A stretch of DNA of 64,000 nt from Maea johnstoni (Eukaryota; Annelida; Polychaeta; Spionida; Magelonidae), in the NCBI GenBank assembly GCA_963942565.1, contig OZ012690.1:8433260-8497259 (forward strand). Direction: 5' to 3'. Shown here in pieces: positions 48,996-58,958 of this stretch. Within the stretch, counting starts at the first letter, position 1; every line of letters begins with the position of its first letter. The position numbers and the translations under genes are program-made. The notes beneath the pieces are model-generated. The model was not told the origin of the DNA. It saw only the letters and a list, made by a program, of their open reading frames with translations, and searched no databases.

Positions 48996-50086
48996 TGCCT
49001 GTCCCTCTAAGGGTTCAACAGATATCAGCGATACCTTTGAACTATTCACACCTGAAGCGTACATTTGGTTGGACAGATTAGAAAATATTTTATACCCTAA
49101 ATAGGGCAGACTCTAAAATTTCTGAAATGTGACAAACCTCAAAATATCTTATCAAAGAATTACAAATTTTCAGATTTGCTAGTAAAAGGATGCCAACAAA
49201 ATAGAATTTCTTTACCATACCGATGACATTCCTACTTATGATGGAGATAGTTGACATAATTTCAACATGATTTTTACAGTCTCTGTACATGAAAACATAT
49301 TTCTACCCACACATCATTTAAAGATACTTGAACAAAATAATTCATTGTATTAACAACACTCGCTGTGGTCTGATTTTTAAGGAAACTCATTCGTTCTTCT
49401 TGTGATAAATAAACCACACCAAATTCATGAGAGCAGCGCACAGCGAGAGTTCTAAAATGTCAAAATGTTGATATAAATCTGACCAAATCAAACCTGACAA
49501 ATATATTTTTTTAATAAATGTTTTCTTGAAATCAGGTATTAATTGTATAAACTGCATCATTTTATCAAAAGAGAATACCAGAAATTAATTCCTAGGCCTT
49601 ATAAGACTTTCATTTCTAACTCTAGTCACATACCACCTTAACCCTTTCACGTCTGGATTGCACACATGGCCATGGTAGATGTAGCTTACCAAATAGTTAC
49701 AAATAGTTTACCAAATAGTTATATTTGAAAATAGCTTGAGGTATTGTATAATTAATTGGGAATGACATTTTCATTCAAATATTTTTCAAAACTTTAATTT
49801 GTTATTAAGATATTTCCACACCATTTTCAGTCAATCATTTTTCAAAATTTTAATTTATCAAGATATTTCCATACCATTCTCAGTCAATTATTTTTCAAAA
49901 TTTTGATTTGTTAAGATATTTCCATACCATTCTCAGTCAATTATTTTTCAAAATTTAAATTTGTTAAGATATCCCCATACCTGTCAGACACGTCATAAAC
50001 TACAGATATGAAAAGGCTATGTCTAAGTAGAGTTAGAATTCATCTTTGGTTTCTGATAAGATTTTAATATGGAAGATTGCAGATAA

Positions 50087-50404
50087 CAGTGTCTTAGCCA
50101 GGATTTAGAAACTGGGTGCCTAAAATTGGCAGTTGTAAAATTTTTGGGCGTCCAAATTTTGAAGGGGGATCACAATATACTCCTATTTCAACCATAAACA
50201 TGTATTAATTCATCAAAATAAGGTGTGATATCATTAGACAATGTCATGGGAATTATAAGGAGATGAAAAAATTCAATTATAAGCTTGAGATTGAGATTTT
50301 TAGAAATTCCACACTAAAAAATTTGGGTGTCCTGAGGGTTGGTTTTTAAGGGTTTGGGTGTCCAAAAAGGCACCCAGACGCCCTGCTGGCTATTAAAGAC
50401 CATG
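50087..50404. mobile_element. hAT-type MITE subfamily 1
   Basis: CAGTGTCTTAGCC to AAAGACCATG, flanks gcagataa / ccggataa (6 of 8). Confidence 0.8.
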
Positions 50405-50637
50405 CCGGATAACACTGGGCTTGACCACTTGGTCCCATGTTCATGACATTTTCAGATTAGGTTTGGCATCTGATCAGTCAAGCCCTTATTATTCTTAAAA
50501 TACATATTTCATTTTTTTACAATCCCAATAGGTTTTACTTTCGGAGAAGCCATGTGAATACTGCCATTTTCTTAACACAGGCAATCTTTTTCAGTCAATA
50601 TTCTGACAATCAGTGCTAAATTCTATGTTGAAAACAG

Positions 50638-50654
50638 CCCCCCCCCCCCCCCCC
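50638..50654. repeat. Poly-C tract
   Basis: About 17 Cs on plus, followed by poly-A. Similar tracts: about 20710, 24334, 25983, 36145, 42850 and 58411. Confidence 0.9.
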
Positions 50655-50918
50655 AAAAAAAAAAATAATAATAATGGCAAGAGAAATATCTTTAGGAACT
50701 ATAAGCTCCAAGTTAATTGTAAGTTGTCCTTAAAATTATATTGCAATGGTGTTGAATGAACCTCACTCTTAGCTTACACTTTTACAGTATTTGGTATTTA
50801 TTTTACTCCTATTTCATGCTATATTATTTTAGAGTAACTCAAACAGGTGTATGACGACATTTGGTTTACAATCCACTGATAAGCCTTAGTATTCTCAAAT
50901 TCAAAGTTGACGTGTATC

Positions 50919-51233
50919 CAGTGTCTTAGCCAGGATTTAGAAACTGGGTGTCTAAAATTGGCAATTGCTAAATTTTGGGGCGTCCAAATTTTTAGGGGGT
51001 ACCACAATATTCTCAGATTTCAACCATAAACATGTATAAATTTATCAAAATAAGGCATGATATCCTTATAGAATGTCATGGGAATTACATGGAGATGAAA
51101 AAAGTCAAATCATATGCTTGAGCTTGACATTTTACGAAATTCCTCACAAAAGAATTTGGGTGTCCTGAGGGTCGGTTTTTAAGGGTTTGGGTGTCCAAAA
51201 AGACACCCAGACACCCTGCTGGCTAAGACAATG
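50919..51233. mobile_element. hAT-type MITE subfamily 1
   Basis: CAGTGTCTTAGCC to GGCTAAGACAATG; flanks do not match, so one side may be rearranged. Confidence 0.75.
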
Positions 51234-52070
51234 CTTCAGAAATATAGGTGTGAAATATAGGCGAATATGTTAAAACTCTTCTCAGCTTAGATTAGATTTT
51301 TAGGTCCATCTGACCATCTCCCCCGTTCTCAATTCCAGAGGCTTAAAACATCCTCCGCAAGTAAACTTCAGAAACTAACTAAAAATAAAGAAATGCACTC
51401 ACATGATAAAAGCAATTCAAACCTGGAACATGAGGATGACAAATTCTGCTGACTGATGTTACTATATTTATACATGTTGCAGTATTATTAATATAGCTAT
51501 AAAACTAAAATTTTCATCTAATCTCCTTTATACCACCTGAAAATCTCCATATGACAAAAATCCAAACACCTCGGAGGAGTTGTTTTTTTCGTCACTTTTT
51601 CTGCCATATTGCGGCAACGTCGTGACTAGCCAGTTGTAACTGGTGGAGGAAACCGGACAACCCGGCGAAAACCACCGACTTACCCAAAGTCACTGGCAAC
51701 TTTCTCACACACTTCGAAACTTCCATGCCCCTACCATACACATGCTCTAAGCACCAAGGGAGTCTGACAAACAGACAGACATGCTCACCAACAAATGTTT
51801 TTGACCACACCTTAAAGGAATTTTTCACCGTGTGAAATTACAAATAAAAATATAGTATCTCTAGGCGCTTCGAAAAGAATACCTCTTTTCATTCACCAGA
51901 AGTTTTAAAATTTTTGTTTTTAATTTTTTCAAGATAGATATTCTATGGATGATATATTTACATACATTCGTATAAAATCAACTCTACAGGGTGCTATGGG
52001 ACTGAGTAGTGCAGAAAACGTAATCAGCTAGCTCAAGTAAGCAGTGAAGGCATGGAAGTGCAATTATCTC
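51234..52070. other. No recognised content
   Basis: Intergenic. A GC-richer stretch at 51600-51820 has a 78-codon minus frame (51592-51828) with no recognisable motif and no splice support. Confidence 0.4.
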
Positions 52071-52308
52071 TACCGTAAATTCTCAGTAATTTGGGACACT
52101 TTTTTAATAATTACAACTTTTATGGGTTGTGGCCCATGTTTTATGAAAATACATGTACTGACGAAGCAGAGTAATCGTTGTCCATACTTTGTGAAACAGC
52201 TACCAGTGATAGATCAAGGGTGGTCCATATTTCCCAATAATTATTTTGCAAAATAATCATAGTGGCCCAAATTCCTAGGGTGGTCTAAAATTCCGAGAAT
52301 TTACGGTA
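52071..52308. mobile_element. TA-flanked MITE (TACCGTAAATTCTC)
   Basis: 238 bp with ends TACCGTAAATTCTCAGTAA and CCGAGAATTTACGGTA. Confidence 0.75.
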
Positions 52309-53116
52309 CGGACCATTTTTCTCAATGATCACAAAATGCAGGACTGAATACCTACATGCAAATAATTGTTTTCTTATAAAACACACAACAAATCTTCTTC
52401 CATCTCAATGTTTTTTGTACACATTTTTTGGGATACTTGAATATATATTTTTGGAAATATACATCTGCTATTTACATCATAATTTACATCATACTGCCTA
52501 TCGTCTTGGTACAAAATAGTTGTTAATCCCTTACGAAACTTTGCAAACATACAGATCCTTCACTGTTGACCAAAAGAATACTGAGAGTGCAAGAATTGAT
52601 TAAAAGAACTTATTAAGGAAAGATTACAACAAAAAATACAAAGCATATCTCACGTTTGACACAGCTACAGATTTTGGTCTTGACGATTCTTATTCAACGA
52701 GCAAAAATTGCCCGACTTTTTAAATGAAAATGTTGCAATCTATCAGTTTCACGAGTCCACCGAGTCTCCCATCAACAAAATCCAGAAAATCTATGCATAA
52801 CACAGTATCGAATATACCCTTAAATGAAAAATCACCTAAAAGTATCAGTTTAAAATCATTTTCAAGCTTACTTAAATATTCATTGAGAGAAACCTGATAC
52901 ATACAAAATGTTTTTTCTTCTAAAACCTTTCTAAAACCTTTCAGAAAGCACATTTAATTTCACATTCTGTTTCATGGTTAATAACACCCAAGATGTCTTC
53001 ATTGCTCTTAGACATGCTCAGGCAGAGAGTTCTTTTTTAAATTTGATTTCTTTCACTTATCCATAATAGGCAGAGTTCTTTTTTTAATTTGATATTTTTT
53101 AAACTACCCATAACTA
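52309..53116 (-). other. Probable JADE 3' UTR and downstream DNA
   Basis: AT-rich, with no repeat family I recognise apart from a short imperfect tandem pair next to the stop codon (about 53020-53100). The minus strand has an ATTAAA hexamer at 52953-52958, about 160 nt past the stop, as a weak poly(A)-signal candidate. I saw no AATAAA in this stretch. Confidence 0.3.
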
Positions 53117-56100
53117 CTAGCTGGTCGGCAGCATTTTTATCCAGTTTTCACTGGAACGCCTAGTGCTATATTTACTAGCCGTGCTATCTCGCGAGCCCTC
53201 GTCGTGGTTCTCGGAACCTCGACTTCGCGTCCGTCGTGGGGGAACGTAACTACTATGCTCGCTCTCATTGTCCGACATACTCTCACTGTCGCTGTTAACA
53301 TTCGTCGACTCATCGTCCGATCCTCCACTGGCCGTTGAGTTAGTGGCCGATTCATTTCGTACGAGCCGTTTGTTGAAATGATGGAAATCTAGATCACTCT
53401 TTGAGCCGCGCCGCGTTACACTTTCCCTTTCCGGCGTCGTATCTCTACTTGAGTGACATATACTGATCTCATCGTCCACATTCTCGAAGAGGCGGCCATT
53501 TATATTGGCCTGGAGATCGGATGCAATCCTTTTCCGTGCACTGCGAGTTTCAGGACTGTTTCTATAGGGCGCTGGATCAAGATCATCGTCTAGATTTATA
53601 GAATCTCGCCGATTACTCGGCGTTGCATCACTACTTTCGGAACACGTACTACTAGTGCTAGAGGATTTGCTGGGGGCTTTATAATTGGATAAACTAATCT
53701 CTAAGGATGATGAGAAAACGGTGTCGTTTAATTTGCTGCCTTCGTTGTCAGGTAACCTATTTATTCTGCGCTTGGCAGTTCGTGGTCCTGGCCGATATCT
53801 GGGCGGACTTGCCCGCTCATATTTCACATGTTCGTTCTTAACATTTGGGCTGTTTCGCCCAGGGGGAATTGGCTTGAAGTAGGAGTCGAGTCTCCGCTGC
53901 GAGCGATCGTTATTGAGACCATTCATGTAGGGTTTCATGCGTTTCAGCTTGAGGGTGTTTCGGTGCACCTTTTCGCGTATAGCCACGCCCACCACAAGCT
54001 TACTCCGAAGCACACCATGAATTTCCTTTTTCGGACTACGCTCTCTCAATCTCTCCCTCATTGGCACAAGTTGCTTCACCTCTTTGATAGGACTATTTCG
54101 GTCCTTGGATTCAACCAGCTTTGGCTGTGTGTGCGTCATCTGCTTCGTAAAGTCACCGAGATTTCTGTCGATCCGTACAACCGGCTGATTCTCCTTCTTA
54201 TTGTGCACGAGATTTTCTTTGAGTTTGGGCTTAGCCTCCTCTTTTATCGGTTCCTTGTCGGTGTTGGCATGTAGGTCTCGCAGTCGCTCCTGGCTGAGCG
54301 ATCGCGAGTATCTTCGTTCGCGGACCGTGCCAACTACTCCCATGACGGGCCGCTCGACAGGCTTGGTCACCGCAGGTCTGCTCTCGTGAACTTTCTCCGG
54401 AGGACCTTCCTGAGTTCTCTCAACAAGCGGCTCGCTGGCCACCTTAGCCTTTTCTTTCGCCCGCTCCTGCTGTACTTGTTGTTTTGATAATACTGGTGCT
54501 TTATTCTCCATGACACTTTGAGATTGATCTTTGGGTTCCGCAGCAGAGACCTTCTTAAGAGGTGACTTAACCAATGCCTCCTTCACTGGCGGTTTCGCCT
54601 GTGCGCTCGGCGTGAAAGGATCGGAGTCTTTCGTGCCATGTCGAGACCGCGCAGCAGGAGTGGCCTGCTTTGGCGTGAGCTCCGCCTTGCTCTCCTTTCG
54701 TCGTGATCTGCTAGCGGTCTTGTCCTGTTCCGGTGCTGCCTCAGCCTCCACATCTTTCCTGCTGACAAGAGATGCTGCTGGCGTGCTATCCTTGGCAGCA
54801 GAAGCAGCTTCCGTCCCAGACACTCTCCGGTGAGAACGCGCGGACTGACCATGTTTTGATGACGATTGCGCACGAACCTCAGTCTCCTTCACACGAGACT
54901 GAGCATGCTTGCTTGGCTTGGCGGCGAGTCCCTCTTTCTCTGCGTCTCTGCTGCTGGAGCGATCTCGCAAAGTCTCTTTCTCCACCAATGAGCTTGCAGA
55001 TTCCTTTTTACCCGCAGCTTTATGAGAATCCTGCGTAGCAGTGGAGAGACGCTTCTCCAATCCTTGCTCGACAGGTCTAGAATGTTCCTGACTTTCGCGC
55101 CGGGACAACCTTTGAGATCCCGATGTAGTCTGATGAGATATTTCCGGAGTGACATGTGTGGACGAGGATCTCTTCGTAGCTGCTTCTCCCCTTCTACTGA
55201 TATCGCCCTGAGGCAAAGAGTCCCTCTGTTTTTTGCTCTTATTGTCACCTCCGGCTTCGGTGTCGCTTTCTTTGGGTAAGTGGTCTTTTCCTTTTGCCTT
55301 TCGGTCGGCCTCTCTTTCTTCCCTCTCCTGCGGTTTTACCGCCACAGTCTTTTTCATCGCTCTTTCTCTTGATGCTGCTCCTGGTTTCTCTTTGAGAGGT
55401 GCTTCCTTTGTTGCTGGGTGCTTCACTGCGAGATCCTTGTTGTTTTGCACTTTCTTTTTCTCGGTCTCCACTTCCTCTTCGTCTTCCTCTGAGCTGGAGG
55501 ACTCGCTGCCGCTGCTGGAGTCTGACTCTTTCTTGGAGGCCATCTCCCGCACCCTCATGCGCTCTCGTTCTTTTTGAGTGACGAACGGAGGCTTCCATCT
55601 GCCCTTTGGGATAATTTTTTCTTTCACCTTTGGGGGTACCTCCTCTGTCTCCTTTAAGGGCGATTCTTTTGCTTTGTCTCTCGGGGACAAAATTTCCTTT
55701 TCCTTTGGGGGTACCCCCTTGCCTTTTGACTTCAAGGATTGGGTCTGTTCTTCCACTTTCTGGGGCCCCTCCTCTTTCAACTTGTGCGGCTCTCTCCCAC
55801 GCCATATTTGGGCGTGCGCCCCTCCCTTTACTTTCGGGGAGGCCTCCACTGGTTCTTTGGGTCGCTGAGGTTCTTTGTCCTTCTTGAACGGGGACTTTCC
55901 CTCTTTCAGTGACTTAGGGGAGGAACCTAGATCAGGCTCCTTAGATGAGTCCTCCCTAGTATCAGTACTTTTCCTAGCGCTGATTCTCCGTCGAATATCC
56001 CTACCATTGTTTGACAGTATACCCAGAGAGTCTCTAAATGGGGTCTTGGTCTTGAGAGGCTCATTAGGTCCTCCTTTAGACAGTACTCGGTGATCGTGGT

Positions 56101-56977
56101 GGTCTTTCACAGAGTCCCGTTTGGAAGCACCCTTCTTTTCTTTAAGAGTCTCTTTCCAAGAATCTCCTTGAGAATCCCTGGAGGAGTCTCGCTGCGAGTC
56201 TTTGTGAGAGCTTTCGGATTTGTCCTCGACGGAATCTTTGGAGAAACTTTCCGATTTGTCCCGAACGGAATCTTTGTGGGAACTTTCCCTCCTTTCTTTG
56301 GCAGCTTCTCGCCTGGCAATTTCCTGGGATTTCTGTCGACCTTCTTTGACGGGGCTGAAGTCGGACTTCTCTTTTCGCCCCTTGGCGGAATCCCTTCTAT
56401 GAACCTCCTTCTCCTTTCTCTCACTCTCGGCAGACTCCTTGCTCTCTCTGGCCTTCACAGATTCTTGCCGTGAAATCTCCTTCTTCTCGGCTGCTGATTC
56501 TCGCCTGGAGAAGTCAAGCTTCTCTTTGACAGAGTCCCGGCGTGCTCGCCCCACTTTTTCTTGTTTGCTGATACCTTCGGTGGTCTTTTCCTTATCCTTG
56601 TTTGGTGATTCCTTGGCAGGTTTCTTCCCACCACGATCTTTGGATGATGCCTTCCCTTTTCCACGTTCTTGCCGGCTTTCCTTGCTCAGATCCAGCTTGC
56701 GTGCCACAGTGCTCGTAGTAAGACCGCTCAGAGAATCCTGCGAATCCAACGCAATAATTTGGTTAAACGGTTCCGCGCACTGCATGATGAAGTCCGGCTG
56801 ATCGTAGAAATCGCCAGATTTGTTAGCATTGTAGACGGTCTTGAGCTCCTTTTGGTTGAGTTTGATTGTGGTGTCGTTGAGCACTGCTAGCTGCTTGATG
56901 AAGACCTCTTCTTTATTCTTGTAGAGCGTTCTCCTGATCTTCTCCCTCTTGCTGACCATGTAGCACAGATTACGCAC
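53117..56977 (-). CDS. JADE: JADE terminal exon with 1286-codon tail
   Basis: The exon follows a tctctgtag acceptor, so its first codon GTG is Val of [10 protein letters not shown] and not a start. Residues 1-70 of the exon finish the conserved JADE segment. Residues about 148-292 are repeated Arg/Lys-Ser motifs ([25 protein letters not shown]) typical of basophilic kinase sites. A Ser/Glu block ([12 protein letters not shown]) lies near residues 485-505. The stretch to about residue 950 is highly charged and probably disordered. The last 330 residues are less repetitive and contain QRRLDSYF (residues 1027-1034), a PIP-box consensus, and an RKLDL cyclin-docking-like motif lies near residue 94. 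The protein ends KMLPTS. A giant last exon with a charged tail is a rhinoceros-type feature. Coding confidence is very high; roles of tail motifs are inference. Confidence 0.96.
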   Translation of the reverse strand: MRNLCYMVSKREKIRRTLYKNKEEVFIKQLAVLNDTTIKLNQKELKTVYNANKSGDFYDQPDFIMQCAEPFNQIIALDSQDSLSGLTTSTVARKLDLSKESRQERGKGKASSKDRGGKKPAKESPNKDKEKTTEGISKQEKVGRARRDSVKEKLDFSRRESAAEKKEISRQESVKARESKESAESERKEKEVHRRDSAKGRKEKSDFSPVKEGRQKSQEIARREAAKERRESSHKDSVRDKSESFSKDSVEDKSESSHKDSQRDSSRDSQGDSWKETLKEKKGASKRDSVKDHHDHRVLSKGGPNEPLKTKTPFRDSLGILSNNGRDIRRRISARKSTDTREDSSKEPDLGSSPKSLKEGKSPFKKDKEPQRPKEPVEASPKVKGGAHAQIWRGREPHKLKEEGPQKVEEQTQSLKSKGKGVPPKEKEILSPRDKAKESPLKETEEVPPKVKEKIIPKGRWKPPFVTQKERERMRVREMASKKESDSSSGSESSSSEEDEEEVETEKKKVQNNKDLAVKHPATKEAPLKEKPGAASRERAMKKTVAVKPQEREEREADRKAKGKDHLPKESDTEAGGDNKSKKQRDSLPQGDISRRGEAATKRSSSTHVTPEISHQTTSGSQRLSRRESQEHSRPVEQGLEKRLSTATQDSHKAAGKKESASSLVEKETLRDRSSSRDAEKEGLAAKPSKHAQSRVKETEVRAQSSSKHGQSARSHRRVSGTEAASAAKDSTPAASLVSRKDVEAEAAPEQDKTASRSRRKESKAELTPKQATPAARSRHGTKDSDPFTPSAQAKPPVKEALVKSPLKKVSAAEPKDQSQSVMENKAPVLSKQQVQQERAKEKAKVASEPLVERTQEGPPEKVHESRPAVTKPVERPVMGVVGTVRERRYSRSLSQERLRDLHANTDKEPIKEEAKPKLKENLVHNKKENQPVVRIDRNLGDFTKQMTHTQPKLVESKDRNSPIKEVKQLVPMRERLRERSPKKEIHGVLRSKLVVGVAIREKVHRNTLKLKRMKPYMNGLNNDRSQRRLDSYFKPIPPGRNSPNVKNEHVKYERASPPRYRPGPRTAKRRINRLPDNEGSKLNDTVFSSSLEISLSNYKAPSKSSSTSSTCSESSDATPSNRRDSINLDDDLDPAPYRNSPETRSARKRIASDLQANINGRLFENVDDEISICHSSRDTTPERESVTRRGSKSDLDFHHFNKRLVRNESATNSTASGGSDDESTNVNSDSESMSDNESEHSSYVPPRRTRSRGSENHDEGSRDSTASKYSTRRSSENWIKMLPTS

Positions 56978-58865
56978 CTACAGAGAGATGAGGATCACAA
57001 TCAGTTTCATATCTAAGTATAGGTCAATAAAGACTAGTGTTACATACTGGAGAATAGGAAATTAGTCTGGGGTGCAAATATACCGAATTTGACCAAAAAT
57101 GACCTTTCCGAATTTAATTTTAGCGAAGATTTATTACACACTAACACAGATGTGGGGCATATTTTATTCGATTATACCGAAGTTTTCTAATTCGGTAAAT
57201 TCAGATTAGTTGCATGCTTATAATCATTTCCTATTCTACAGTATTACTGCCCTAAATCTGGACTGGCAGAAATTTTGGAATTGCTTTTTTGGACAGGCAG
57301 AGTACTCTCAGATGAGTACCCATATGCCAGGGTTTCATTTTTTTTAAAAAGGTTTTTGGCTTCATTTTGTAATGGCCAAATTAGCAACCAGCAGCAAAAG
57401 CATGGTCTTAGCCAGCAGGGGGTCTGGGTGCCTTTTTGGACACCCCAAACCTGTAAAAAGAACCCCTCAGGACACCCAAATCTTTTAGTGTGGAATTTCC
57501 AAAAATCTCAATCTCAAGCTTATAATTCAAATTTTTCATCTCCTTATAATTCCCATGACATAGTTCAATGATACCATGCCTTATTTTGATGAATTTATAC
57601 ATGTTTATGGTTGAAATATGAGTATATTGTGATCCCCCTTAAAAATTTGGACGCCCAAAGATTTTAAAGCTGCCAATTTTAGGCATCCAGTTTCTAAATC
57701 CTGGCTAAGACACTGAGCAAAAGGGTTAAGATATTTGACTGTAACACTATTGGTATCACTGGAGGATGATAGGGTAAGAGTATTAACCCTTTAATGCTCA
57801 CAGCGTCCCAAAACCAGCCTGACAAATCTGAAGAAATCTTTCAGGTTTTAGCACAATTGGCAAAATATTTGAAGGAGAACTGTTGTATGAACAGTTACCA
57901 ACAACTCTCCTTCAAATATTTTGCAAAAAAATTCCCAATTCAAAAGTTATTGTCAAAAGTATCGTCAATCCAGACGACAATTTCTGGATGAAGCCTTATG
58001 CATTAATGGGTTAAGCCCCAAACTTACCCGTTCCAGGTCTTGTCTCAGGTGTACAAACATCCTCATCCTGGCGATGAGACTGTCCTCCTGTTGCTTGGTC
58101 AGCATGTCGGCTTCCTCAGCCTTAGGCATCAGCAGCGGCCTGTTGTGGTTAGTCTAGAGAAAACAAGGAATGATCATGTAAGAAATAATTAGGGATGGGG
58201 ATCGTTAAGAATTCTACGGTTCGGTTCTCGGTTTTGCTTCTACGGTTCGGTTTTATCACGGTTTCCTAAACGGTTTATTAACTCTGCTCCTGCCAGGTCT
58301 GGATAAAGTCGGACGGTAAGATCTGGGGCTCAGCTGCCAGGTCTGACTTTATCCTGACCTCCCACAGAAACACTAGAAAAGACTGGCTTACCAGTCTAAA
58401 TTACCCTCTTCCCCCCCCCCCCCCCCCCCCACAATCTATGTGCCACTAGTTTATTTTGATACCAGACATGCGGGGATAGCCCCAAGTTTTGTTAGAGTAT
58501 GGTGTCATTGAATTATAAGGTACTTAACCACCAGGCATTCTGCTGAATGAACTGGTTTCAGGGGCATATAGAGCCAGCAAGGGGTCTGGCAGGACTAGAG
58601 TTAATGACATTTCTTGGATACGAAACTACCCAATGGAATGCGTGGCTGAACTGGAAAGTTCCTATATACTAGCTCCCTGGCCACTTTCTCTATGCTCAGA
58701 AGGCTTCTGAGCATAGTGAAAGTGGGCAGGGTACCAGACTTGAGAGATTTTGAAATGGCTGTTTGATCGTCGCCCTTGGCAGACATTGTGAGGCCAGCGA
58801 GGAGGTAGGTGCTGACAGTTTTATTACGCCTCCAGAAACCCTGTGCATGCATAGAAAACCGAGCC

Positions 58866-58958
<93 letters not shown>

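Noticed and set aside
53117-56977. Single-exon gene starting at GTG 56977
   Set aside because: A strong acceptor precedes it and the JADE protein continues in frame through upstream exons.
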